Position numbers and translations under genes: made by a program
The notes under the pieces: model-generated
Databases searched by the model: none
What the model was told of the DNA's origin: nothing
The model's input: the letters and a program-made list of their open reading frames with translations, nothing else
Part shown: in pieces, positions 34,852 to 44,903 of the stretch
How positions within the stretch are numbered: the first letter of the stretch is position 1
Layout of the letters: every line of letters begins with the position of its first letter
Origin: Pseudovibrio axinellae
Lineage (GTDB): Bacteria; Pseudomonadota; Alphaproteobacteria; Rhizobiales; Stappiaceae
NCBI RefSeq assembly: GCF_900110875.1
Contig: NZ_FOFM01000002.1
Span: 310,001 to 374,000, forward strand
Direction of reading: 5' to 3'
DNA: 64,000 nt

Positions 34852-36855
34852 TCACGGTCCTGCAATAATCACTGAGCTACCATCCCATCTGAGTTTTTCT
34901 GATGCGTTTGGTAGCTTCATGAACATTCTTAGATCGATCGGGATCTCTTCCCCAGACGTGAGGCCAGAAAACTCACCGAAAAGCCGGACGGTTTCTTCAT
35001 CCAGCGCTCCCCCAATATACAAATCAGATAGTGTTCCGTTAACATCGGAGAGCTGGAAACGGGTTTTCCAGAGCCAGAAGACTTGCCTGTGGTCCTGATC
35101 GCTTTCATAAACCATCGTCAGCGCAGGCAGGAAGCCAGCATTGGTGTGTGGCACTGGTGGTAAGTCTCCCGCTGGGGTTTCGCCCTTCAGGTAACCTGTT
35201 GCTGTCGGCAAAGACCATTCTGGGGCTCTGTGCCAGCCGAGTTGTACAAGGTAATGTTCCAACTCCTGCGGCGTGCCGGACCATTGCAGATTGATCGGCT
35301 CTTCAAGTTCCCCAGTGATGGAAATGCGCTTGGCTGGCAGCAAGCGCCAGTCCTGCGTGCGCCAGTTGGTTTTCTGGATAACGACAGACTTGCTGCGAGG
35401 CTGGTAGGCTTCACTTGCAGTTGTGTAGTTCATGCTGATGTGCCAGAGCGAGGCAACAGCAAGCGCACTGATTGAGATGATCGTAAGTGCTGTTCTTCCC
35501 ACTTTCTCGTTATGGATATGCCCGAAGACAAACGAGAAGAAGAAGACCGTACCTGAGCCAAACAGCAGGCCGGCAAGAACGTCAGAAAGCCAGTGCGCGC
35601 CAAGGTAAACGCGAGAAAAGGCAATCAAAATCGCAAAGGTCGCAGCCAGAGAATAAATGATTGTCTTTGTCAGGCGGGATCTTTCATGGGCGATCAGAAC
35701 GGCAACAACACCAATCAAAACCGTGTTGATCGTTGCATGGCCGGATGGAAACGAAAAAGAGTCGGCACCCGAATAGAGTTCAATTGGGCGCTCTCTTCCG
35801 ATCAGGGCCTTTGTGATAACCACGAAAATTGAGGAGCTGACCATTGCGATGGCAAAGCCAGTTGCTCGGCGCCAGGCTTTGCGTGCAAATAGATAAATGC
35901 CCACCGCAAGGGTGACAGTTGCAGTCACACTCCCATCACCCATCATGGTGATCATGACCATCACTTTATCAATGATAGGCGTGCGTGCTATCTGGAAGAA
36001 ATTGCTGATCGCAAGGTCGGCGCGTGCCATGGGCATGCCTGGAGCAACTGCGCCTGTGAACCAGATAAAGCCGGGCAAGGTCACAAGCAAAAAGAATGCA
36101 GACACCAGCATACCGACGCTGCGTGGGTTCTCTGGGTCGTATGTTCTTGCGATCCAACGGCTGAAATGGCCAGGTCGCCGGCCAAGCCAGTTTACAATTG
36201 CTTGATGTGAGCCGCCAACGATTGGCAAAATAAACATAATCAGCCAGCGAATAAGCGCGACGGCTATCAGAAGGACTAACAAAAGCGCGCCAAGGATGAT
36301 TGCAAGACGTGTGTTTATTTCGCCAATAGCAAACAAGGCAGAGCCAGCCATAACACCTGGTATTAAATGCAGGGCTGACCAGGCAAACGCAGAGGTAATG
36401 TTGAAGAATGTGAAGCGGCCAAAGCTCATATCCGCCATTCCGGCAATGCCGGGTACAACAGACTTCACACCCGGAACAAAGCGGCCGATAAAAATGCTTT
36501 TACCGCCGTGCTTGGCAAAATAGTCTTCGCCGCGCTGTAACCAGTCTGGATACCTGCTCAGCGGCCATATACCCCGCACTTTGTCCTTGTAAAAGTAGCC
36601 AAACCAGTAGGAAAACGCGTCACCAGTCACGGCGCCAGCTGTCGTCCATAAGAAAATACTCAGGAAATGCAGTTCCCCAAGGCCGATCAGTGTTCCTGCT
36701 CCAACAAGAACAACCGTACTTGGAAAGACAAGCCCTATCAGAAACAGCGCTTCGCCCATAGCGACAACAAAACAGATCAGGCCAGCGAAAGCTGGGTTTG
36801 CCGTAATAAAATCTACTATATGGTTGAGGAATGTGGTGACGAAATCGACGTTCAC
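34852..36855 (-). CDS. DedA-PAP2-LssY fusion membrane phosphatase
   Basis: A 667-residue polytopic protein joining three modules. Residues about 15-205 are a DedA (SNARE-associated) domain with GEALFLIGLVFPS, GRFVPGVKSVVPGIAGM and several membrane helices. Residues about 260-450 are a PAP2 phosphatase with all three signatures: KALIGRERP, FPSGHA and SRVYLGAHW. The rest resembles the LssY C-terminal domain (LQWSGTPQELEHYL to LYIGGALDE). It probably dephosphorylates a lipid phosphate such as undecaprenyl pyrophosphate or phosphatidic acid while the DedA part moves the lipid. GTG at 36855 follows AGAGA; an in-frame GTG at 36885 is the alternative. Confidence 0.88.
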   Translation of the reverse strand: MNVDFVTTFLNHIVDFITANPAFAGLICFVVAMGEALFLIGLVFPSTVVLVGAGTLIGLGELHFLSIFLWTTAGAVTGDAFSYWFGYFYKDKVRGIWPLSRYPDWLQRGEDYFAKHGGKSIFIGRFVPGVKSVVPGIAGMADMSFGRFTFFNITSAFAWSALHLIPGVMAGSALFAIGEINTRLAIILGALLLVLLIAVALIRWLIMFILPIVGGSHQAIVNWLGRRPGHFSRWIARTYDPENPRSVGMLVSAFFLLVTLPGFIWFTGAVAPGMPMARADLAISNFFQIARTPIIDKVMVMITMMGDGSVTATVTLAVGIYLFARKAWRRATGFAIAMVSSSIFVVITKALIGRERPIELYSGADSFSFPSGHATINTVLIGVVAVLIAHERSRLTKTIIYSLAATFAILIAFSRVYLGAHWLSDVLAGLLFGSGTVFFFSFVFGHIHNEKVGRTALTIISISALAVASLWHISMNYTTASEAYQPRSKSVVIQKTNWRTQDWRLLPAKRISITGELEEPINLQWSGTPQELEHYLVQLGWHRAPEWSLPTATGYLKGETPAGDLPPVPHTNAGFLPALTMVYESDQDHRQVFWLWKTRFQLSDVNGTLSDLYIGGALDEETVRLFGEFSGLTSGEEIPIDLRMFMKLPNASEKLRWDGSSVIIAGP

Positions 36856-37178
36856 TGAAAAGTCTCTAGCTCTTTCATAAATCACTTAGATCGCTGGGAT
36901 GACCCTCTAAAACGTATACATGGCGCTAAGGTGACCAAAATATGGCCTACACACTGATACATTTCTATGCAGGGATCTGGCCTTTCGGGAGGGAAATAAC
37001 AAGCCCTAAAATCTGCAAAAAGCATAATAGTCCCACTAATCCAACCCATACGTTAATTCAGATGACGAAAAACATTGTTTAGCTCTTTAAGCAATAATAC
37101 AGAATGGTTATTCTTGCGCTAAGCTGAACGAGCTTAAATGAGAATTCAACGCTATGCCCAGACGCGAAGGCCAAGTGC
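36856..37178. other. Divergent intergenic region between the DedA-PAP2 gene and pap
   Basis: About 320 AT-rich bases with no gene. The only dyad I noted is TAAGCT-GAACG-AGCTTA at 37120-37136, about 45 bases before the pap start, a possible operator or leader hairpin. Confidence 0.5.
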
Positions 37179-38687
37179 ATGTTTCAATCTGCAAACATTC
37201 CTCAAACTGTGAGTAAAGAGCTGCTTCAGCAACGCCTGCCAGAGCTGCGTGAGGAATTGTTGGAAGTTCAGCATAAGTTGAAAGAAAACAAAGCTTTTGC
37301 AACAATCATTTTGCTTGCCGGAGTTGATGGTGCAGGAAAAGGCGCCGCAATTTCGCGGTTATATGAATGGATGGACGCGCGGTATCTGTTTTGTAACGCC
37401 TACCATGAAGAGCGCAGCGAGTCTGAACAAGCGCGCCCAAAGTTCTGGCGCTACTGGAGGGACCTGCCTGCAAGAGGCGAAACGTCTATCGTGTTTGGTT
37501 CCTGGTACCAGGAACCCTTGCGCGATGCGGTTATGGGTAAGATCGACGATTCTGAGTTGGAACGTCAGCTATCGACCATCAACCGTTTTGAAAAAATGCT
37601 TGCCAATGAAAATGTCCTTCTTTTGAAGTTTTGGTTTACTCTTCCAAGAGAAGAGCAGCAGGAGCGGCTTCATGATATCGAGGTGGCAGGCAAAAAAGGA
37701 CGCCATTTCCTTGAGGAATGGGCAAGTGTAGAGCATTACCGCGCTGCCCAGACGGCAGGTGAGAAAGCCTCGCTACAAACCAGCACAGGGTATGCGCCAT
37801 GGTTTGTGATTCCCTCCCAGGATCCAGACGTTCGTGACCTTGCCCTTGCTGAAACTGTCGCCCAATCCATGACTAAAAAGCTGGAAAGCGCGAACAGCAC
37901 GCCGGTTGCTGCTCCTGCAGTGGTCACGACCTTGTCTCAGGCCAATGCTGTTGATGCGATAGACCTGTCCGCAACAATCTCCAAAGAGGACTACAAAGAA
38001 GAGCTTGACGAGCTTCAAGAGAAAATTGCGTATCTGACAGATCGTAAACGCTTTAAAAAATTTGGGTTTATTTCTGTTTTTCAGGGCAACGATGCTGCTG
38101 GCAAGGGCGGATCAATCCGACGCCTCACCCGTTCGATGGATCCGAGAAACTATAAGGTACATCCCATTGCAGCACCTTCATTGGAAGAAAAGCTGCATCC
38201 TTACCTCTGGCGGTTTTGGCGCAGGTTGCCAAAAAAGGGCCGCAGCGCAATCTTCGACCGCTCCTGGTATGAGCGTGTTCTTGTTGAGCGAGTTGAGGGC
38301 TTTTGCTCCGAGGCCGATTGGATGCGTGCCTACAACGAAATAAATGCCTTCGAAAAAGAGCTGACGGATTCTGGTTTCGTCCTATGTAAGTTCTGGCTTG
38401 CTATCTCTGAAGAGGAACAGTTGCGCCGGTTTAAAGACCGTGAAGAGACAGCCTACAAGAACTATAAGATCACAGAGGAAGACTGGCGTAATCGTCTGAA
38501 ATGGAAAGATTACGCCGTTGCCGCGGGTGACATGGTGGACAGAACATCGACGCGATATGCACCGTGGACGTTGATTTCTTCAGAAGACAAACGCTACGCC
38601 CGTATACAGGTCCTTAGAACGACCGTGGACGCCCTTGAAAAAGCGATGAAGAAGAAAAACAGCAGTAGCAGTGACGACAGCTCATAA
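37179..38687 (+). CDS. pap: Polyphosphate:AMP phosphotransferase (class II PPK2, two domains)
   Basis: This enzyme transfers phosphate from polyphosphate to AMP to give ADP. It is a tandem of two PPK2 domains. The N-terminal copy has Walker A GVDGAGKG (near 48) but a weak Walker B (FGSWYQEPL, without the Asp-Arg pair). The C-terminal copy has GNDAAGKGG (near 303) and the full FDRSWYERVL motif. Loss in one half is usual for this class, and the C-terminal half is probably catalytic. The 502-residue length is normal. ATG follows AAGG by eight bases. No other polyphosphate gene is adjacent. Confidence 0.93.
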   Translation: MFQSANIPQTVSKELLQQRLPELREELLEVQHKLKENKAFATIILLAGVDGAGKGAAISRLYEWMDARYLFCNAYHEERSESEQARPKFWRYWRDLPARGETSIVFGSWYQEPLRDAVMGKIDDSELERQLSTINRFEKMLANENVLLLKFWFTLPREEQQERLHDIEVAGKKGRHFLEEWASVEHYRAAQTAGEKASLQTSTGYAPWFVIPSQDPDVRDLALAETVAQSMTKKLESANSTPVAAPAVVTTLSQANAVDAIDLSATISKEDYKEELDELQEKIAYLTDRKRFKKFGFISVFQGNDAAGKGGSIRRLTRSMDPRNYKVHPIAAPSLEEKLHPYLWRFWRRLPKKGRSAIFDRSWYERVLVERVEGFCSEADWMRAYNEINAFEKELTDSGFVLCKFWLAISEEEQLRRFKDREETAYKNYKITEEDWRNRLKWKDYAVAAGDMVDRTSTRYAPWTLISSEDKRYARIQVLRTTVDALEKAMKKKNSSSSDDSS

Positions 38688-38767
38688 CAGGTGTTGGAGC
38701 AAAATTTTGAAGAGCCGGTTTGGCAAGGTCAACAGCCAGTTCCTGAGCCAACCTAAGCACTGAAACC

Positions 38768-38806
38768 AATGCCGGCCCCAATGATCAGGGGCTGGCATTG
38801 TTATTT
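38768..38806. terminator. Bidirectional terminator between pap and the aldo/keto reductase
   Basis: AATGCCGGCCCC pairs with GGGGCTGGCATT (one G-U pair), followed by GTTATTTAT on the plus strand. The flanking genes converge. Confidence 0.8.
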
Positions 38807-39788
38807 ATGCATCAACGCCTTTCATGCCTTCTGGTGTGTATCGCTCGCCTGCAATAGGCAGTTGTGTAAGCTCCGATTCCAGCTCACTCACTTCATCTGA
38901 AGAAAGCTCAACTTGGGTTGCTGCGGCGTTTTCTTCCTGATAAGTCATTCTTTTCGTTCCAGGAATTGGAACGATGTCGGTTCCTTTTGCAAGTAGCCAT
39001 GCAAGAGATAGTTGTGCGGGACTACAGTTCTTGTCAGCTGCAAATTCAATGATCACACCCGAGATACGGCGATTGATAGAAATAGCGTCTTTTGTGAACC
39101 GTGGCAGGTTTGGACGAAAATCGCCATCTTCAAACTTTGCATCCGAGTTAAAGCTTCCAGTTAGAAAACCTCTGCCCAACGGTGAGTAAGGGACAAAGCC
39201 AATTCCCAGTTCGCGGCAAGTAGGAAGAACTTGATCTTCTACATGGCGAGACCACAATGAGTATTCAGTTTGAACTGCCGAGATTGGATGAACCGCATGT
39301 GCGCGGCGTAGTGTTGTGGCACTGACTTCGCAAAGTCCAATATTCCCAATCTTGCCCTCGTCCACCATACGAGAAAGTTCGCCGATTGTCTCTTCGATTG
39401 GGTGCTCAGAATTGACACGATGAACGTAGTAAAGGTCGATGTAATCGATGTTTAGACGGCGAAGAGATGCTTCACATGCATGCCGCGCATAAACGGGAGT
39501 GTTATCAATTGAACGCCTGTATTCGCCTGGCTTTCGCACAATACCAAACTTAGTAGCGATCTTAATCGGGGCGCTTGTTTCCTTCAGGAACCGGCCGATC
39601 AGCTCTTCATTGTGATGTGGCCCATACATGTCGGCTGTATCAAAAAAGTTTATGCCCAGCTCAGCTGCGCGGGCTAAAACGCGTAAGGATGTTTCGTCGT
39701 TACGGGGACCGTAAAACTTACTCATCCCCATGCATCCAAGGCCGAGTGCTGAGACTTGTAGTTGGGATCCTAATTGCCGTTTTTTCAT
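38805..39788 (-). CDS. Aldo/keto reductase
   Basis: A 327-residue NADPH-dependent aldo/keto reductase of the YajO/Tas-like group. The catalytic tetrad is readable: Asp and Tyr in FFDTADMYG, Lys in IATKFGIV and His in LYYVHRV. Cofactor-binding segments include VPIPGTKR near the C-terminus. The start at 39788 ([12 protein letters not shown]) follows AAGGAACC; the frame extends 42 codons upstream into the divergent LysR region. The physiological aldehyde or ketone is unknown. Its likely regulator is the divergent LysR gene, with paired operators between them. Confidence 0.93.
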   Translation of the reverse strand: MKKRQLGSQLQVSALGLGCMGMSKFYGPRNDETSLRVLARAAELGINFFDTADMYGPHHNEELIGRFLKETSAPIKIATKFGIVRKPGEYRRSIDNTPVYARHACEASLRRLNIDYIDLYYVHRVNSEHPIEETIGELSRMVDEGKIGNIGLCEVSATTLRRAHAVHPISAVQTEYSLWSRHVEDQVLPTCRELGIGFVPYSPLGRGFLTGSFNSDAKFEDGDFRPNLPRFTKDAISINRRISGVIIEFAADKNCSPAQLSLAWLLAKGTDIVPIPGTKRMTYQEENAAATQVELSSDEVSELESELTQLPIAGERYTPEGMKGVDA

Positions 39789-39826
39789 CAGAAGGTTCCT
39801 TGTTTTGCCGCTTAAGAGTTGGCATA

Positions 39827-39880
39827 TTCCAAAAATGGAAAAAATGGACAATATTGAAAACCAGCTTTCCATAATTGGAA
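39827..39880. promoter_or_regulatory. Twin TTCCA-N4-TGGAA dyads, centres 40 bp apart
   Basis: TTCCAAAAATGGAA at 39827-39840 and TTCCATAATTGGAA at 39867-39880 are the same perfect 5-bp dyad with different spacers. A 40-bp centre spacing places both on one face of the helix. They are probably the binding sites of the divergent LysR protein. Confidence 0.6.
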
Positions 39881-40794
39881 AGCAACTGCCGCATGACTTG
39901 CTGTGGGATGACATAAAGGCTTTCTTAGCTGTCGCCAGAACAGGGACGCTCAGCGCTTCAGCTCAACTTCTCAATCTTGGTGTCGCCACTTTGTCGAGGA
40001 GGGTTGATAGGCTTGAAAAGGTTCTTAAAATCCCTCTGTTTGTCAGGCATCAATCCGGCTACCGGTTGACAGAGGATGGCCGAGACCTACTGGAAAAAGC
40101 GGAAGTGATGGAAGCCGCAGCGCTGGCCTTAGCTGCAGGAGCGAGCGCCGCGACCGGAGTTTCTGGTAAGCTACGTCTTGCCACGGCCGCAAACCTCGCG
40201 ACAGGTATGATTTTACCTGCATTGCCAAAATTTCGCGCCAACTACCCAGACCTCTTGGTGGAAGTCGTCACCGACATAAATTCAGTTAACTTGCACCGCA
40301 GAGATGCTGATTTAGCTATTCGGATGGTGAAGCCTGAGCGAGGGAATCTGATACTCCGGCGCTTGGGAACACTCGGCTATGGCCTTTACTCAAACTCAGA
40401 ATATGCTCTTAAGCGAAAAGAGCAAATAGACTATGGAAGCTTTGAGAATGATGAGTTTATCTCCTGGTGCGAAGCACAGTCACACCTTCCAGCTGCGCAA
40501 TGGGTTGAGCGTGTCTTAAGAAGCCGTCAGCCTGCTGTCACCACATCCTCACTGGCGACCCAAGTAGCTGCGGCAAAAGCTGGACTTGGGCTGGCCGTGC
40601 TACCTCACTATTTGGCATCAAAAGCAGGGTTGACTTGTCTAGTGCCCGATATTGGTGTCGAACAACCAATTTATCTGGTCATCCAATCTGATCTGGCCCA
40701 GTCGCGGCGCGTTAGGGTTCTGGCAGATTTTCTCTCTGACCTTGTGATCAAAAATCGAACTAAGTTAAGTGATCCGCCAGAAAAACAGCAATAG
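39835..40794 (+). CDS. LysR-family transcriptional regulator
   Basis: A LysR regulator of about 320 residues. The winged helix is [20 protein letters not shown] and the following [17 protein letters not shown]; the effector domain begins near [15 protein letters not shown]. It belongs to the group that acts from a divergent site, here next to the aldo/keto reductase gene. The start is uncertain: ATG at 39835 or 39844 both lie close to or inside the dyads and lack a strong ribosome site, while the frame runs back to 39730. If 39835 is right, the second dyad is inside the coding region. Confidence 0.9.
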   Translation: MEKMDNIENQLSIIGKQLPHDLLWDDIKAFLAVARTGTLSASAQLLNLGVATLSRRVDRLEKVLKIPLFVRHQSGYRLTEDGRDLLEKAEVMEAAALALAAGASAATGVSGKLRLATAANLATGMILPALPKFRANYPDLLVEVVTDINSVNLHRRDADLAIRMVKPERGNLILRRLGTLGYGLYSNSEYALKRKEQIDYGSFENDEFISWCEAQSHLPAAQWVERVLRSRQPAVTTSSLATQVAAAKAGLGLAVLPHYLASKAGLTCLVPDIGVEQPIYLVIQSDLAQSRRVRVLADFLSDLVIKNRTKLSDPPEKQQ

Positions 40795-40813
40795 AGCCGA
40801 TATATTCATGCAG

Positions 40814-40842
40814 ATTGCGCCATGCTTCCAGCATGTCGCAAT
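40814..40842. terminator. Hairpin between converging LysR and FAD-oxidase genes
   Basis: ATTGCGCCATGCT and AGCATGTCGCAAT form a 13-bp stem with one mismatch and a TCC loop, ending at the FAD-oxidase stop. The U-run is poor. Confidence 0.4.
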
Positions 40843-42033
40843 TCACACCACATTTCTCTCAATCAGTGGTTTGTTGCGGCCGAGGCGTTCAACTCCAAGC
40901 TCGGAAAGGTCCAGTGTTTCATAGTGACCGGTTACAATGTGCTCGGCAATGCCGCGTCCAACAGATGGGCTTTGTTGTAAGCCATGTCCTGAGAACCCCA
41001 GAGCGATATAAAAATCCTCAATGCCAGGTACTGGCCCCACAAAAGCATTGTGGTCAAACAGGTTCATATCGTAATGGCCAGCCCATGCCGCGCCCGGCTT
41101 GATTGCTTCAAACGCCGGAACTCGGTTTGCCAGCGTGGGCCAAAGGTGTTCCTCAAAGAACGTATAATCAACATCGTAGTCAAAGCAGTCCAGATCATTA
41201 GCCTCGGCGGGCGCACTGCCGCAAATAAAGCCAGCTCCCTCTGGTCGTACATAGGTGCCACTTGGGTCGATCAGGAGTGGTAGATTGGGAACCTCTTCTC
41301 TGCACTCAAACGTGAAAATCATGCGTTTGCGCGAGTGAATTGGGATATTCAGGTCCGCTTCCAGGCAAATTTGCATCCCACCAGAGGCTCCAGCGGCATT
41401 GACCACAACACCAGCTTCCATCTGTTCACCGTTGGAAAGTGTCAAGATCCAGCTGCCACCCATGATCTTTTCCAGATGAACAACCTGCACTGGCTCATAA
41501 GGCACTCCCAAAGAGCGGGCTTTACGGCGAAACGCCTGCATCAGGCCGTATCCGTCAAACCACCCTTCACCGGAAAGACCATGGCACCCCGCTGTAAGGT
41601 CAGACACGTTGAGCCATGGAAACTTTGCCTTAAGCGCATGCGCTTCCAGAAAACCGATATCCGCACCCTTACTCTGCTGAAGAGCATGGTTTTCTACCAA
41701 AATACTGCGTTTGTCAGTCGTTGCCAAAAACAGGTAACCAGCCTCAACCAGATCAATACGTGGTTTGTCGCCATCAACTTCCAGAAGCTCGCCAATATTG
41801 CGCAGAAAGTCGATACCGTGCAGAGAGATATCGATGTTTATGGAAGAAGAGAACTGCTGGCGTATGGATGCAGCAGACAGTGCTGAGGCACAACGCTGAT
41901 ACGACGGGTCTTTTTCAAAGACTGCAATGGTTCCTTTGAAGTCGTTGCGCTGAGCAAGGTGGTATGCCACCGATGACCCGATGACAGCGCCTCCAATAAT
42001 AGCAACATCAACTGAGGCTATCGCCATAGTCAC
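40843..42033 (-). CDS. FAD-dependent amine/imino-acid oxidase (DAO family)
   Basis: A 396-residue flavoprotein of the DAO/sarcosine-oxidase superfamily. The nucleotide loop is AIIGGAVIGSSVAYHLA (residues 11-27), and the conserved C-terminal FAD segment is GFSGHGLQQSPSVGRGIAEH. It follows the aminoadipic semialdehyde dehydrogenase and glutaryl-CoA dehydrogenase genes on the same strand. In Pseudomonas the analogous pair is amaB with amaA (L-pipecolate oxidase), so pipecolate or a related lysine-derived imino acid is a reasonable but unproven substrate. A terminator-like hairpin separates it from gcdH, so it may also have its own promoter. Confidence 0.8.
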   Translation of the reverse strand: MTMAIASVDVAIIGGAVIGSSVAYHLAQRNDFKGTIAVFEKDPSYQRCASALSAASIRQQFSSSINIDISLHGIDFLRNIGELLEVDGDKPRIDLVEAGYLFLATTDKRSILVENHALQQSKGADIGFLEAHALKAKFPWLNVSDLTAGCHGLSGEGWFDGYGLMQAFRRKARSLGVPYEPVQVVHLEKIMGGSWILTLSNGEQMEAGVVVNAAGASGGMQICLEADLNIPIHSRKRMIFTFECREEVPNLPLLIDPSGTYVRPEGAGFICGSAPAEANDLDCFDYDVDYTFFEEHLWPTLANRVPAFEAIKPGAAWAGHYDMNLFDHNAFVGPVPGIEDFYIALGFSGHGLQQSPSVGRGIAEHIVTGHYETLDLSELGVERLGRNKPLIERNVV

Positions 42034-42060
42034 ACCTGATCACACGAGAGAGAAGGAAAG

Positions 42061-42111
42061 CAAAAAAGAACCGACGCTCGAATTTAAGGGCGGGAATTTA
42101 CGAGCGCCGGT
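42061..42111 (-). terminator. Probable terminator after gcdH
   Basis: On the minus strand ACCGGCGCTCG pairs with CGAGCGTCGGT (one mismatch), followed by TCTTTTTTG. A second perfect hairpin, AGGAGGC/GCCTCCT at 42118-42140, precedes it. Confidence 0.65.
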
Positions 42112-42152
42112 TTTATCAGGAGGCAGAGAAACAGCCTCCTAAAAAGTTAGGC

Positions 42153-43352
42153 TCAAAAGAAAGCCTGAAGGCCAGTCTGCGCACGACCCAGAATAAGGGC
42201 GTGCACATCGTGCGTGCCTTCGTATGTGTTGACGGTTTCAAGGTTCTGCGCATGGCGCATGACCATGTACTCCTCAGAGATACCGTTGCCGCCGTGCATA
42301 TCGCGTGCCTGACGAGCGATATCCAGAGCCTTGCCGCAGTTGTTGCGCTTGACCAGAGAGATCATCTCGGGAGCAACTTTTCCCTGATCAAACAGCTGGC
42401 CAACACGAAGCGAGCCCTGCAAGCCAAGTGAAATCTCGGTCTGCATGTCTGCAAGCTTCTTTTGGAACAACTGAGTTTGTGCCAAAGGACGGTTGAACTG
42501 TTTACGGTCCATGCCGTACTGGCGCGCGCGCATCCAGCAATCTTCGGCAGCGCCGAGCGCACCCCAGGAGATGCCGTAACGAGCACGGTTGAGACAGCCA
42601 AATGGGCCTTTCAAACCAGAAACGTTTGGCATCAAAGCATCTTCACCAACTTCAACGCCATCCATGACGATTTCACCGGTGATGGACGCCCGCAGAGACA
42701 GTTTACCGCCAATTTTAGGAGCGCTCAGGCCCTTCATGCCTTTTTCAAGGATGAACCCACGGATCTTGTTGTCATGCGCTTCCGACTTCGCCCAAACCAC
42801 AAATACATCTGCGATTGGTGAGTTGGAGATCCACATTTTGGAACCGGTAAGACGGTAGCCGCCGTCGATCTTTTCAGCTCGTGTACGCATGCCTGCCGGG
42901 TCAGAACCTGCATCCGGCTCTGTTAGGCCAAAACAGCCAACAAATTCACCAGAAGCCAGCTTTGGCAAGTACTTCATCCGCTGCTCTTCAGAGCCGTAAG
43001 CGTAAATTGGGTACATCACCAGCGAAGACTGCACACTCATCATGGAGCGATAGCCACTGTCAACGCGCTCAACTTCGCGAGCAACAAGTCCGTAGGCGAC
43101 ATAAGACGCGCCGGAGCCACCATATTGCTCAGGAAGAGTTACGCCTAAAAGCCCCTGCTCTCCCATCTCGTTAAAGATAGAGCGGTCCGTTTTTTCTTCG
43201 CTGTAGGCTTCAATTACACGCGGCAGCAACTTTTCTTGAGCATAGGCGCGCGCGCTTTCCATAATGAGAACTTCGTCTTCGCCCAACTGCTCGCGCAGCA
43301 GGAACGGGTCTTCCCAATTGAAAACACCACCGCCTGTTGGATCACTACTCAT
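42153..43352 (-). CDS. gcdH: Glutaryl-CoA dehydrogenase
   Basis: GcdH oxidises and decarboxylates glutaryl-CoA to crotonyl-CoA in lysine and tryptophan breakdown. The 399-residue acyl-CoA dehydrogenase shows [16 protein letters not shown] and the GcdH-specific end [20 protein letters not shown], whose Glu is the catalytic base, and the substrate-binding Arg lies in [17 protein letters not shown]. It starts 12 bases after the aminoadipic semialdehyde dehydrogenase stop with AAGGAAT upstream, so the two form an operon covering successive stages of one pathway. Confidence 0.94.
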   Translation of the reverse strand: MSSDPTGGGVFNWEDPFLLREQLGEDEVLIMESARAYAQEKLLPRVIEAYSEEKTDRSIFNEMGEQGLLGVTLPEQYGGSGASYVAYGLVAREVERVDSGYRSMMSVQSSLVMYPIYAYGSEEQRMKYLPKLASGEFVGCFGLTEPDAGSDPAGMRTRAEKIDGGYRLTGSKMWISNSPIADVFVVWAKSEAHDNKIRGFILEKGMKGLSAPKIGGKLSLRASITGEIVMDGVEVGEDALMPNVSGLKGPFGCLNRARYGISWGALGAAEDCWMRARQYGMDRKQFNRPLAQTQLFQKKLADMQTEISLGLQGSLRVGQLFDQGKVAPEMISLVKRNNCGKALDIARQARDMHGGNGISEEYMVMRHAQNLETVNTYEGTHDVHALILGRAQTGLQAFF

Positions 43353-43364
43353 TCTGAAAATTCC

Positions 43365-44903
43365 TTATTCAACGTCAAACTTTACACCCTGCGCCAACGG
43401 AAGGGCGCCGGAGTAGTTGATGGTGTTTGTGGCGCGGCGCATATACGCTTTCCAAGCATCAGAGCCAGCTTCGCGGCCACCACCGGTTTCCTTCTCACCA
43501 CCGAATGCACCGCCAATTTCAGCGCCGGATGGACCAATGTTGACGTTTGCGATGCCGCAATCAGAGCCAACAACGGAGACGAAGGTTTCAGCTTCACCGA
43601 TATCTTTGGTGAAGATAGAAGAGGATAGGCCAGCCCCTACGCCGTTCTGAATTTCAATTGCCTCATCGAAGTCAGTGTAGCGAACAACGTAAAGAATAGG
43701 CGCGAAGGTCTCTTCAAGAACCGGCCCCACCTGCCCTGGCATCTCAACGATTGCAGGCTGAACGTAGTATGCCTCTGGGAATTCTTTGCTAAGGACGCGC
43801 TGACCACCATGTACTTTGCCACCAGCTGCCTTTGCAGCTTCCAGGGCTTTTTGCATGTTGTCGAAAGCGTCTTTGTCGATGAGCGGACCAATCAGCGTGT
43901 CATCTTCAGTAGGTACGCCAATTTTTACGGAGGAATATGCTTTGATGAGGCGCGGGATCAGCGCGTCATAAACGCTGTCATGGGTGATGAGGCGGCGCAA
44001 AGTCGTGCACCGTTGACCACATGTGCCCATCGCAGAGAAGGCAACGCCGCGTAGTGTCAGGTCGAGGTCGGCAGAAGGCGTGACGATTGCAGCGTTATTG
44101 CCACCCAGCTCTAGAATGGACTTACCAAAACGCTCAGCCACACGAGGACCAACTTGACGGCCCATACGCGTTGAGCCTGTTGCGGAGATCACCGGAACGC
44201 GTTTATCGTCCACGAGTGTCTCGCCAACGTCGCGCCCGCCCTGAATGACTTCCATCAGACCAGCCGGTGCTTCTTCGCCGAATTTTGCTGCTGCACGCTT
44301 GTATAGCGCTTGAACAGCCAATGCCGTCAAAGGTGTCTTCTCTGAAGGCTTCCAGACAACTGAGTCGCCGCAAACAAAGGCAAGGGCTGCGTTCCAGGAC
44401 CAAACGGCTACCGGAAAGTTGAAGGCAGAGATCACACCAACAACACCAGAAGAGTGCCAAGTTTCCATCATACGGTGACCTGGGCGCTCAGTTGCAATGG
44501 TTAAGCCGTATAGCTGACGGGAAAGCCCCACTGCGAAATCGCAGATATCGATCATTTCCTGCACTTCACCGAGGCCTTCAGAGGTGATTTTACCTGCCTC
44601 AAGACTTACCAGCTTACCAAGGTCGTTTTTGTAGGTGCGAAGTTCTTCGCCTAGGAGACGAACCAGCTCACCGCGACGAGGGGATGGCAGTTTACGCCAC
44701 TGTTTGAAAGCATCATGCGCACGGCCAATTGCAACGGAGGTTTCCTCAACGCTGTCTTCCTTCACCATCGCCAGAGTTTCACCGGAGATAGGGGAAGTTG
44801 CAGCAAGCGTACCACCTTCAAGGCTTGCGCGGGTGACACCCATGCGCTCCATGAGTTCAATTGTTTCCTGCGTGAATTGCGCGGTATCCAGACCTACGGT
44901 CAT
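43365..44903 (-). CDS. amaB: Alpha-aminoadipic semialdehyde dehydrogenase (ALDH7, AmaB-like)
   Basis: This ALDH7 (antiquitin-type) enzyme oxidises alpha-aminoadipic semialdehyde/piperideine-6-carboxylate to alpha-aminoadipate. The identifying segment is GPSGAEIGGAFGGEKETGGG with REAGSDAWKAYMRR after it, specific to this family. The catalytic Glu is in LELGGNNAAIV and the Cys in GTCGQRCTTL. I place the start at 44903 (MTVGLDTAQ, GGAG six bases upstream), giving 512 residues; the open frame runs 44 codons further without support. It heads the gcdH operon and is divergent from a LysR regulator. Confidence 0.93.
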   Translation of the reverse strand: MTVGLDTAQFTQETIELMERMGVTRASLEGGTLAATSPISGETLAMVKEDSVEETSVAIGRAHDAFKQWRKLPSPRRGELVRLLGEELRTYKNDLGKLVSLEAGKITSEGLGEVQEMIDICDFAVGLSRQLYGLTIATERPGHRMMETWHSSGVVGVISAFNFPVAVWSWNAALAFVCGDSVVWKPSEKTPLTALAVQALYKRAAAKFGEEAPAGLMEVIQGGRDVGETLVDDKRVPVISATGSTRMGRQVGPRVAERFGKSILELGGNNAAIVTPSADLDLTLRGVAFSAMGTCGQRCTTLRRLITHDSVYDALIPRLIKAYSSVKIGVPTEDDTLIGPLIDKDAFDNMQKALEAAKAAGGKVHGGQRVLSKEFPEAYYVQPAIVEMPGQVGPVLEETFAPILYVVRYTDFDEAIEIQNGVGAGLSSSIFTKDIGEAETFVSVVGSDCGIANVNIGPSGAEIGGAFGGEKETGGGREAGSDAWKAYMRRATNTINYSGALPLAQGVKFDVE

